Shown here: in pieces, positions 34,851 through 44,602 of the stretch
How the letters are laid out: each line of letters opens with the position of its first letter
Numbering within the stretch: the stretch's first letter is position 1
Assembly: GCA_947069175.1 (NCBI GenBank)
Contig: CAMTDV010000018.1
Location: 43,598,869 to 43,662,868 of the forward strand
Direction: 5' to 3'
Length of the DNA stretch: 64,000 bases
Source of the DNA: Scalesia atractyloides
Taxonomy: Eukaryota; Streptophyta; Magnoliopsida; Asterales; Asteraceae
Notes under the pieces: model-generated
The model's input: the letters and a program-made list of their open reading frames with translations, nothing else
The model's database searches: none
What the model was told of the DNA's origin: nothing
Position numbers and translations under genes: made by a program

Positions 34851-35581
34851 TCCAACAATTCCTACTCCAATACTGGCTTCCATAAATCCAATCCTGGATA
34901 CCGGAGTGGAGTTTCTTCGTTTTGTGATTCTGAATACCATCTTCTCGAGCTGTAAAGAAACTTGATTCGTGTTTGTTGGTTGTAAAATGGCTAATTTTAA
35001 CAGTCGTTACCGAATCGCAATTCTCCCTCTGTGTATCATTTACTAGATGGCAATATAATAAATCAGGTCTCGAGTCTTCCCTCTTTGTATCGTTTAGGTG
35101 GCAGATTAGGTCGAGTCCGGTTTACCTATGTCCAAAAATCTATTAAGTTTCTTTGTAAATAATTAGTGTATCGTTTTGAACATTCATCCATAAAATCCTC
35201 GATACGGGCGTGTTTAAAGCTACAATTGCTTCACTGAGGCGTTGGCTTCAAGCCTTTTAGAATCTAAGATTGAACATAAAACCCAAATCAAATTTATTAT
35301 AAAGAATTTAACGTTATCTAACATGCGTCCATTTTGTAAGTTATTCTTCTTTACAACAGAAAAGCAACAAGTTTCAACTCACAACACACTACACTTCCTC
35401 AACTTGAGGTATACTACACACTCGAAAGGTGACATCAGGGCTCGAAAACACCTTCTTCGCCTTCTCAAACTAACCTCTACATACACTTACTGCTTGCAAC
35501 ATTGAAGATACACCTAAGGTCATGACACGAACGTGATAACCCGCATTAGAAATTCCGTCTCCTTTTAAAAGTATTGGTATT

Positions 35582-37405
35582 TCAATGAGTACCATAGAAA
35601 TTTGTCGTTGGCAAGTAGCAAACATCCGGGACAAAAGTATCATAACCTAACCGGTGCTGATGATGTGGACGGTTTTTTGACCAGCTGAGCCCCGAAGCAG
35701 TAGGCGGCGAAGACATCTCCGGGACAGCCCAAGATGAGTCAGGGACCTGACCCAAACAATCTGCACCGACATCCATCGCTCCTAGAATCGGTGACCCGTC
35801 TGACTCGGCTAGCTTCCCACTATCAGCCTACAAATCATTCAATCATACCATCAGCCTACAAAGCATTCATTACGTGTAATTTAGTAAAGTATTAGTAACG
35901 TATTACCTTCGATGAGTCATTGGCCAAGTAGTTATAATCCTGATTGAAATCCGTCAATACTAGAAAGTCATCAAACTGCCATTGTTGAACACTGTCAGCA
36001 GAAGAACCTCCGGAAAATGGCATCTTAGAAGGTACGAAAGCGCCAGCTCCTGCAGCTTGAACAGGCATGCTTTTGTTGGATTGACTAGTTGCTGGCATTT
36101 GAACCGTCTTTGACGGCATAGAGCGCGATCTTTCTGGTTCGGTAATCTTCTCGCTGGAGTTTGATGCACCGGGATCAACAGCTTCGAGACCTACTTTGAC
36201 GCCTGTAAGCAGAAACCTCTGATGTGATGAAACTAATGAATTGAGTGTATGTATGGAAACGTCGCATTTTCTGCACAGTAAAGCCCTGTCTTCGAGACAA
36301 AAGAAGTAGCCAGCGGCTTCCTGATGATTGTTTAGACACAGTATTATTACTCCATCAGCTACTGATTCAGTCACTAATGACCCCATCTATCTTTCTAATT
36401 TCAACATAAACTCATTATGAACAATCAATTATCTCCTAAACATGCCCTAATTCATTAACAAAGTTTCAGATAAATACAAACAAACTTCATACACTCGATT
36501 AACAATCCGAAATTCCAGACAGACTCATACGTGTCTGGTAAACATGTTATAAATAGATGATTCGTAACCAAAACAACAAATTAATAGATACAAAACTCAC
36601 TATAAACAATCAATTATCATGCCTTAACTCAATGAAACTCACGATAAACTAATTTAAAATACCAGATCAATACTGACAGAATTCAAACACTCATATAACA
36701 ATACGAATTTGAAGACAGAGTCATAATTAACAATCACGTATCTGGTAAACATGTCATAAATAGAAATTATTGTTTATTAAGCGAAAATATCAAATTAGTA
36801 CACACGAAATATCAAAACTCAATACGAACCATCATTTCCTAAAAATCCCTAACTCAAGATTAATCGTATCAAAATATCAGATCAATACTGACAATTAACA
36901 ATCCAAATTATCAGACAGACTCATAACTAACAATCGCGTATCCGGTAAACAATCATTAATTAATAACTAAAAATATCAAAAACTCACAATTAATGATATC
37001 TGATAAATACAACAGACAAAACTCAAACAGTCATTTAACAAACAAATTTTCATAAAAATCCAGTCATTAAGTAAAATGATCCACCTACTTTCCAAACAAA
37101 CTCATAATTCCATAAAACAAACTCAAATCAACAGATACATACAATCAAAACTCATAATAAACAATCAGTCATATCCTAAACACACAATTAACCCTATCAA
37201 ACCAACACAAATCTAATCACACCTGACAAATATCACACTTGGGCAGCTTCGAATTCGAGTTTTCAATCAAAACTCTCTGATGCTTACTAGCAAGCTTGTT
37301 AGCAGCATGCACGTTCTCATCACACAACAAACACAAGGCGGCCTCATCGGCGCAGCAGAGCAGCACCGCCTCGGCCGTGTCACAAACGTTGCACTGAATC
37401 TTCAT
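35582..37405 (-). CDS. BBX22: double B-box zinc finger transcription regulator, BBX22-like
   Basis: Three minus-strand exons: 37223-37405, 35907-36320, 35582-35827 (280 codons plus stop). The start is MKIQCNVC; an upstream in-frame extension is rejected because the family begins here. B-box 1: CNVCDTAEAVLLC, CADEAALCLLCDENVHAAN. B-box 2: CDICQEAAGYFFC, LCRKCDVSIHT, SSHQRFLLTGVKVGLE. C-terminal VPDSSWAVPEMSSPPTASGL is the conserved block of the LZF1/BBX22 group, which promotes light-driven seedling development with HY5 in the nucleus. After TGA (35582-35584) the same frame continues 11 codons to FKRRRNF and TAA, so a basic tail seems cut off by a nonsense change. It is convergent with VTE6, with 0.7 kb between stop codons. 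Confidence 0.85.
36330..37222 (-). other. intron 1 of the BBX22-like gene
   Basis: About 0.9 kb, very AT-rich, with several diverged repeats of ATCAGACAGACTCATAA-like text. Borders are GT (37221-37222 on the minus strand) and AG just before GAAGCCGCTGG. Confidence 0.7.
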
Positions 37406-37666
37406 AATAATAATATCTTCTTTGAGTGGTGAGATGCGTGTGTATGTATTATGATAGGGTTTAAGGAGGAGGAGGAGTAAATGGTGCCGAAAGAAAGAAA
37501 GGGGGAAGACGAGCAAGTGGGGGGTTTTAAGAGCATTCAACTAATATATTCAACTTTTTTTTAGGGTGGGCAATTGTGAGATATTTTTTGTTGCGGCAGT
37601 GTAGCACGTGCGGCTGTGTGTGTGTGAACATGAAGATGAGGTGGCTTTTAATGATCTACTCACTTA

Positions 37667-37966
37667 GGCTACTATCGTGATGGTCCTTTTTAGATGATGG
37701 TCCGTCATGTAAGCGTCATATAGGATGGGTATGAGGATGGGGTAAAGAGGTTGGAGGTAAAGAAATGGAGAATGATTCTAAAATATATGTATATGTTTTA
37801 TGTATATATGTGTGTGTGAGGAGGTTTTGCCCTCTAGTGGGACGGCTTGAACAACATGAAGAAGCCGGAGAGGACGTTGTCAAGGGGGAGGGAAATGGAC
37901 GGAGGTGCGGCGCCGGTCCTCCACGTATGATGCCACCCCTATGCCGGGGCACCATACCGTGTAGCC
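37667..37966. mobile_element. Tourist-like MITE (300 bp)
   Basis: TTA duplications at 37664-37666 and 37967-37969. Ends GGCTACTATCGTGATGG and, reverse-complemented, GGCTACACGGTATGG. It lies just upstream of the BBX22-like gene's 5' side. Confidence 0.6.
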
Positions 37967-38068
37967 TTAAAATATGTACTCACTTAAAAAAATGCAAGGT
38001 ATTAATAATTCGTTTTTTGGAGGATGAGATTGGAACTGTGATCATTTTAGTGCTTTGGAAATGATGGA

Positions 38069-38780
38069 GTGGAACTTTTTTCTAAATTGCTTCAAGGCGT
38101 GAAGCTTTCTCGTAGAAAAGATTTTTGGGCTTGGATGGGTAATGATATAGGCAAGTTCTCAGTCGGGGCTGTTAAATTTTTTTTGGGTAGCGATGCAGAT
38201 TATATTAACAATTTCGTCCTTAAGTGGTGCAAATGGGTGCCCAAGAAGTGTAACGTTTTTATATGGAGGGAGACTTTAAACCGAGTAGCGACGGTTGATG
38301 CTCTTCATTCAAGAAATTGTTATGTTGGAGAATTGACGTGTGTGCTATGCGATGCGGATTTTGAATCTATAGATCACCTTCATTACTCGTGCTATGTGGC
38401 GTCAGTTGTGTGGAGTCACATTAGTGCTTGGTGGAAAGTTTACTCAATTTTCGCTTTTTCAGTATAAGACTATGTGGAATTATATGAGACGACAAATCTA
38501 GGAAGGAAGGCTAAAGGAGCATTTCAAGGCATTATGATGGTCGCTTGCTGGTGTTTGTAGAAGGCGAGAAATGACAAAAGGTTCTCGAATATTGATGTTA
38601 ATTGAGAAAATTATTCAAGACATTAAGTCTTGTGGTATAAGAACTGATTGAATGATAGAGATGTCTCGTGGGAGATGTTGTGTAATTTCGATTTGATGTA
38701 GTTGGTGTCTTTGTTATTTTTGTCTCCCTCCGGTTTGGTGGGATGGCGTTGTGAATAATACTTACCTTTAAAAAAAAACC
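38069..38780 (+). pseudogene. LINE 3' end with zf-RVT domain
   Basis: The frame 38069-38467 carries the reverse-transcriptase zinc-binding domain found at the C-terminus of plant LINEs: KWCKWVPKKCNVFIWRETLN, CVLCDADFESIDHLHYSCYV and VWSHISAWW. Further decayed matches (CWCL, KARNDKRF) follow in other frames. It ends in TTGTGAATAATACTTACC and an A-run at 38770-38778, as a 5'-truncated LINE would. Confidence 0.78.
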
Positions 38781-38835
38781 CTTAAAATATATAGGTAGCG
38801 CATCCTAAAATATGTTTAAATTAATACACATGAAA

Positions 38836-39495
38836 ATAGGTAGTGTTTGGTATGTAGGAATGAGAGGTGGAATGAAATGAATCATTACGAGGGAATGAAG
38901 AAAAGGATGTTTGGTTGGTCAATGGAACGGAATCACTCATTCCATTAGCCACTCCATTCCCTAAAAGTCATTCCATCCACCCTCATGTTTTTTTTTTCAT
39001 TCCACTATTCATTAACAACACCACAACCCACCACCACCCACCACCGCCGCTGCAACCAGCCGCCACCGTTGCCACCCACCGCCGCCACCAACCTCAATCG
39101 CTGCCAATGACACGCACCGTCGCTACCCACCACCACCATCGGCGCCACAACCACCGCCGCCGCCACCAACCGCCACCTATGCTGCCACCAACCGCCACCG
39201 ACAGCCACCGCCTCCACCGCTACACACCTCCGCCACCACCACCCATCGCCGCCACCACCCACCACCGCCACCTATAACCACCCACAATCACTACCACCGA
39301 CCAGCGCCACTCACCGCTGATTTTATTCCTTCGTTATTCTTTCCTACCCAACAATACACAATAATAATTCATTCCATTCCCATATGGTAACCAAACAAAA
39401 GATGGAATTGTAATGATTCATTGCATTCCCTCGACATTACATCGTCTATTTCATTCACTCGTCCATTCTATTACCCCATACCAAACAAACCCTTA
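38836..39495. mobile_element. terminal-inverted-repeat element with CCACC-rich core
   Basis: Left end TAGTGTTTGGTATGTAGGAATG. Right end, reverse-complemented, GTTTGTTTGGTATGGGGTAATAG. Both arms have GAATGAAATGAATCATTAC-like text. The core (39005-39300) is CCACCG/CCGCCA low-complexity DNA that opens spurious frames. Target duplication not resolved. Confidence 0.5.
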
Positions 39496-40937
39496 TAGTT
39501 TTCTTTTTTTACAAACTTTTTGCTTTTTCTTAGACTTTAACTTAAAACCTTACACTTAATATGTTAAATTAATACATAGGAAATTATAGTTTTTACTTTT
39601 CTTGAACCACAAATTTCTGGGTTATTATTGTAGCATTTTAATCACAAGCTTTGCCTTACCTTAAAATATTAGAAAAATACTTTACATTTAAAAACAATAA
39701 CATGTTACTGTCACACCCCGACCCGCAGCGGAATAGAATCAAGCATGATTTGGTTAATTCAAAACTTATGACTTGCTTTTACGTATTTTAAATAATCATT
39801 TATCTAAACTAAATGTTTCACATAGCAAATAATCCAAATAAACAATTACATATTTACTCTGTGACAACCCGTAACTTCAAGGTTTAAACCGTTTATTTTG
39901 TTTTTATTAATCGAATCATACGCCCATACTATTTGAGGAATTAATTATATTCTCACCATATTAATATTTTATTTATATCGCGTTGAACCGATTCAAACTG
40001 TTTGAACCAACATGTCTCGTTTGTCGATCCAACTCGCTCGCGTAACTAGACGCTTCTTGAGGACCAAACACCTCCTCTTACGTCCTTAAATTAATGTCAC
40101 CCAATGTGCATTATGAATCCTTCCACCAAATATTAATTCTCTGGTCCAACAAAGGCTCCTGATCTACTAATTCGGTTCAGCCAATTTGGTATTTATTAAT
40201 TTTCCATATTATGTGTACCATGTGAAATATGAGTTTAATTGTTTAAATGCACCATACTAAAATTTCCGTTACTGCATATCCTTTATATCTCTTTTTAGTG
40301 CATGACAATTATAAAGATTACAACTTTCCACCCAAGCCCACACCCCACATATTTGCGTTAATTATAAGCAGCCCAACCCCACCAGCCATCCAAACCGCCA
40401 CCAACCCATATATCTTTATAGATCACTTTTATTCGCAGCCAACTCCTTTACTATGTAACCCTAACCTGCGACACACCTCTGCTCCAGGATTTTTCTTCTC
40501 CTTTCCTCTGTGATCAACGAACGAGTCTAAGAAACCCAAGTATCGACTTCTAGGCAGCTTGAATCAAGCCACTCAATCGCTGGGTAACTAATCTTTGCAC
40601 CTATGTTAGGATATAAGTGTTCATACATACTTTTAGATGATTCAATCAGGAGTAATATGGCTGCATTTATTTGTTATGCTTAGCTCTAGTGATTATATAT
40701 GTGTTTTCGGTTGTAAACACCTTGTAACTTGGCTGCGTTCTGAATGCTATAAATTGTTCATGCATGATTTCCTTTTTACGGCTGCGTAATTTTGTAGTTA
40801 TGGATGATTCTTGATGTTTGAGCATGTTAAAACTGAGATAAATGACTAATAACCTGCTGGGATTAATGCTTAGGGGTCATGGGTTCGCTAGATAGTCGTT
40901 TGCGGGATCGGTAACAAAAACGGTAATCTGTCCAACA

Positions 40938-40965
40938 GTTACAGCCGACTTTAATCGGCTGTAAC
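40938..40965 (+). other. conserved LTR hairpin (TTACAGCCGA stem)
   Basis: Perfect stem of 11 bp, GTTACAGCCGA/TCGGCTGTAAC, with loop CTTTAA. Counterpart of 4193-4218; second copy at 49656-49683. Confidence 0.7.
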
Positions 40966-41276
40966 CGGGTCAAATTTTATCAAAAATTGTTGTTTCTTTT
41001 GTCCATGATTAACTACCAGGAAATACCTTTTAAACCCAACTGGAATCGCATTTTTTTGACGTCGTTTGATATTTTTAAAGGGCCAAATAAGTTCAGTAAC
41101 TAAAGTTGTGAAAATCCTGAAATTTTGTTAGTCGTTTATCGAGTTGGATTTTAAAATCAGTAGGGAGTTGAGTCATGAATTTTGTACAGCAACTAGGTAT
41201 GGAAATTTCCGGGCAACTCCAACTGGAATTTTGTTAATTGGACAATCGGTGATTTTTAAATAAATTCTTCCGTGGA

Positions 41277-41308
41277 CTGCAGTCAGAAAGGATAAAATCT
41301 GACTGCAG
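41277..41308 (+). other. conserved LTR hairpin (CTGCAGTCAGA stem)
   Basis: 11-bp perfect stem, 10-nt loop AAGGATAAAA. Counterpart of 3849-3880, whose loop in sense reads AAGCGACGAA. Second copy at 49995-50026. Confidence 0.7.
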
Positions 41309-42200
41309 CCTAGTATATTAATATTTATGGTTAATTGGTAAAGATTTAGGACTTGGAAAATTTATATAAATTTCTATGGTATAAATGTCACCTACTGTAA
41401 AAATATTGGAATTTTTGGAATGTTGGAACTATTTTATAAAAATCCTAGAAAACAGCTTAATTATGAGTGTTAAGCTGAAATTTGATAACTTGTGATTGTG
41501 TGCACCAAATTGTGGCATGGATTGGTTTATGTTCATGATAAGTTGTTGTGATCACTAGGTTCACATGAGAATACTTGCATGCATGTTTGAGTGTTAGATA
41601 TGTTGTTTGTGGGTATCACTTTGTGAGTAAATTACGTGTTGAATTTGTAGTGGTGTGTTCACACACTGACTTGAAATCAATTGGTTTGTTAGGACGCAAT
41701 TAGCGGTCCCATCCTTTACAACTTCTTTGCTACACTAACCGAGCAACAAAAGGTGAGTTCACGGCCCCTAACTTTATCCGGTTTTTAAACAACAGGGGGA
41801 GAAACATGTATACACTCTCAAACTCAAACTCTTTACGTTATACGAATTTAACGTCACATAACTATACGGTAACTAAGTTAATGTTAATGTAATGTTATGG
41901 GCACTAAGCAGCTTTATCACTTAAGTCCTCGACAATCTCCTCGGATCGTTAGTATTTGGGTTAAATAGCGGGGGAATTATAAGTAGTACTACTGGGTCTG
42001 ACAAGCCCCATCCGAGCTAGTCGCGCTAGCCGACCTGGTATGGTCAACGGGTGAATAATTGGCCTAACACCGCCATGGTCATGTGATAGGCCTGGCAAAA
42101 CGGAGGCACAACAGTCAGCTTCGATCGCGAACACTTAGTGACATGACTTTAGGCTAGCTACCTATATATGTTAACATTGAACTTAATTACGGAACAACTT

Positions 42201-42435
42201 AATATTCCTGGTATGGAATATTGAAAACAACAACTTAATATTCCTGGTATGGAATATTGGAAACAACAACTTAATATTCCGGGTTTGGAATATTGGAAAC
42301 ATCAACTTATTATCCCGGGTTGGGGATAATGGAAATAACAACTTAATATTCCGGGATGGGAATATTGGAAGCAACAACTTATTATTCCGGGATTGGAATA
42401 ATGGAACTGATATGTTATCCCGGGTTGGGGATAAC
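42201..42435 (+). repeat. array of seven 36-bp hairpin units
   Basis: Units start at 42201, 42237, 42273, 42309, 42345, 42381 (period 36) and 42414 (33 after the sixth). Each has an 8-bp perfect stem and a 6-nt loop. Stems: AATATTCC in units 1, 2, 3 and 5; ATTATCCC in 4; ATTATTCC in 6; GTTATCCC in 7; every one is matched by its exact complement. Linker GGAAACAACAACTT is shared. Second copy at 50919-51153. Confidence 0.9.
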
Positions 42436-42855
42436 GGAGAAAACAAACTATAACCGAACAAACGAATTTATGAAAACCTGTGAACTCACTCATCTTTAAT
42501 GTTGACACTTGTTTCTTCACATGTTTCTCAGGACGCTAGGAGCTCTAGGTGCACGCACATGCATTGAACAAGACATCATTATCGAGTCTTATTTATTAAT
42601 ATTGTTTTGGGATTTTTCATTTGTTTTGGCGTTTGTGTTGGCGCCCGCATCACTACTTATTTATGCTTCCGCTCAAACTTTAAAAATAATGCTCTACTAA
42701 ATATTGGTAATTGATATAAAATCTACAATGAACGATTTTGGAAAACGTATTAACAAACCATGTAGAGTCGTTCGACGTACTAGTGTTTCAGATTCTGGTT
42801 TGTTCACACGCCTCGCGGTAAAACTCCGCAAGTGGAAGTTGAGGGTGTGACAGAT

Positions 42856-42867
42856 TGGTATCAGAGC
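42856..42867 (+). promoter_or_regulatory. primer-binding site, element 3
   Basis: TGGTATCAGAGC, full match to the initiator-Met tRNA primer site, three bases after the LTR. Confidence 0.92.
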
Positions 42868-43056
42868 CACTAGCTATAGAGAACCAGGTTTGCATTAGAA
42901 GTAGACCTAAACTATAGCTGAATTCACGACACTAGACTTAGTTTGGCACCGAACTGTTATATCTTGTTATGTTATGTACCACAACTATGTTATGTGAAAT
43001 ATGACTGCATAATTGAAATGAATGCAACTCATAACTAACTACACAACCTAAAGGCA

Positions 43057-43707
43057 ATGTCATCATCCTCATCCTCATCCTCATCCGACAAACTTACGCA
43101 ACCAAGGGCGCCAGGAAAGACACCTATGGTGGAACCCTTACCATCTTATGGCGTGGAAACGCGCTCAGCTGCGAGGAAAAGGCTCGCTCCGGGGGAGGAG
43201 TCGTCCTCACGCCCGACCATCGCTGTGACGGTCAAACCGGTTAACTCGTTAGAAGTAAGGAACGACCTACTTAGAGATATGATAAGAACGCAACAAGAAC
43301 AACTAGAAAGAATGCATGAAACCACCCTAGCGCAGGGATGGATGATACGACAACTGACTGGTAAAACTGAGTCGCTCGAGGAAGAGCAGCATACGAGTAA
43401 GATAGCTCGTAACACCATAGCCAGAGATCTGCGTGTTGAGCAGATAAGAGCCGACTGGCTTGAGGACAGAGTCCTGGAAAATAGTTGGAACATTCAGGAG
43501 CTACAAAACCAAGCACTTGCACCAGCACCGGCCCCTCCAGAGCCGGTAGAGGAGGATCCAGAAGAGGATCCAGAGGAGGACCCTGAGGAGGATCCAGAGG
43601 AGGATCCAGAGGAGGATCCGGAGAAAGACCCGACTGTAGAAGCTGGAAACGCCGCGGAGGATGACGGCAACGATAGCAACTTGGGAGATGGAGACGTAGA
43701 GGACTAA
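43057..43707 (+). CDS. extra ORF upstream of gag (ORF0), intact
   Basis: 216 codons, intact although the following gag and pol are broken. Order: Ser run (SSSSSSSSSDK), basic patch ETRSAARKRLA (about 30-42), a long charged helix with LLRDMIRTQQEQLERM, TGKTESLEEEQ and RADWLEDRVLENSW (about 65-150, coiled-coil like), a Pro-Ala linker, then an acidic tail of repeated EEDPEEDPEEDP encoded by 15-bp repeats, ending EDGDVED-like. No gag, pol or env motif is recognised. It ends 44 nt before the gag ATG. A related copy lies in element 1. Some plant Gypsy groups (Ogre, Tat) are known to have an ORF before gag; whether this is homologous cannot be told from sequence alone. Confidence 0.75.
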   Translation: MSSSSSSSSSDKLTQPRAPGKTPMVEPLPSYGVETRSAARKRLAPGEESSSRPTIAVTVKPVNSLEVRNDLLRDMIRTQQEQLERMHETTLAQGWMIRQLTGKTESLEEEQHTSKIARNTIARDLRVEQIRADWLEDRVLENSWNIQELQNQALAPAPAPPEPVEEDPEEDPEEDPEEDPEEDPEEDPEKDPTVEAGNAAEDDGNDSNLGDGDVED

Positions 43708-43751
43708 CTCGTCTCGCCAATCCCCACTTTGTTTTCTTTAGTTTATTTGAA

Positions 43752-44600
43752 ATGGCAACTGGACGTCACGGAAACCTCAACATGTCAACGAAGAATTGGC
43801 CGCAACGATCCAAGAACACGTGAACGCTGCTCTGGCAGGTGTTCAAACCCACCAGCAGCAGGAGGGGGCTCTAACCCCTACAAGATGTTCCTGGACGCAA
43901 AGCCTAGCAAATTCTCGGGGGCGGAAGGACCCATTGGATTGGTCCGCTGGATCGAAAATCAGAATCCGTTTTTGAAATGTGCAACTGCCTAGAGGCAAAC
44001 AAGGTCAAATACGCAGCCTCAACACTGGAAGATGGGGCACTGACATGGTGGAATGCCCAAGTCCAAACACGTGGACTGTTAGCTGCAAACGCAATGGCAT
44101 GGACTGAGTTCAAGGCCCTGATTAAAGAGGAGTACTGTCCACGAGACAGAGTGCAACAATTGGAGCAAGCTCTATGGAACCACAAGATGGTGGGATCGGA
44201 AATTGAAGCTTACACTGCAAAACATCATGACTTAGTATTTCTGTGCCCCGAATTGGCCAACACGGTGGAGAAAAGACTCGAGTTCTATCTCGGGGGTCTG
44301 GTTCCAGAAATTCAGGGTATGGTGATGTCTAGTAACCCTGTAACTGAACATCAAGCGATCCGATTGGCTCACAAACTCACCCATAAAGCGGTGGAACAGA
44401 AGAAACTGCCAGCACAGGGTACCACTGAAGTCGCCCCAGATAACAAAAGAAAATTTGAAGACTCCACTGTTCGACAGTCTTCGTCATCTCATCCACTGCA
44501 AGGGAACCAGAAACGGTTCAATCATTACAACAGCCACCGGGGTCATCAAAATCAGCCCGCCAACAACCAGCATGCAGGCGGTATGTAGGTCGAAAGCCGC
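43752..44600 (+). pseudogene. gag: gag of element 3, multiple frameshifts
   Basis: Begins MATGRHGNLNMST at 43752 but loses frame at about 43790, regains it in another frame (YKMFLDAKPSKFSG, GPIGLVRWI), shifts again near 43958 (one A short) and continues open from 43977 as EANKVKYAASTLEDGALTWW to a stop at 44586-44588. The capsid region is recognisable (ALTWWNAQVQTRG, LEFYLGGLVPEIQGMV). Another shift is needed to enter the zinc-knuckle frame. Confidence 0.85.
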
Positions 44601-44602
44601 AG

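Larger units (their letters stand above)
39860..42852 (+). repeat. 5' LTR of element 3
   Basis: TGTGACAACCCG...GAGGGTGTGACA, 2993 bp. It contains the two conserved hairpins and the seven-hairpin array. The 88-codon frame at 40247-40513 recurs in the other LTR only because the LTR is duplicated. Confidence 0.95.

Noticed and set aside
37406..37540. Upstream in-frame extension of the BBX22-like protein
   Set aside because: The family starts at MKIQCNVC, and the extension is leader-like sequence.
38915..39277. His/Pro/Thr-rich 120-codon frame
   Set aside because: CCACC/CCGCC low-complexity core of a terminal-inverted-repeat element.
40247..40513. 88-codon frame repeated exactly at 48965-49231
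   Set aside because: Identical only because both lie in the duplicated LTR; no recognisable domain.
42201..42435. Regular short repeats resembling a CRISPR array
   Set aside because: Plant nuclear DNA, no unique spacers, repeats are contiguous palindromes inside an LTR.
42183..42461. 92-codon minus-strand frame with repeated 12-residue units, also at 50901-51179
   Set aside because: The 36-bp hairpin period is a multiple of three, which keeps the frame open; no protein evidence.
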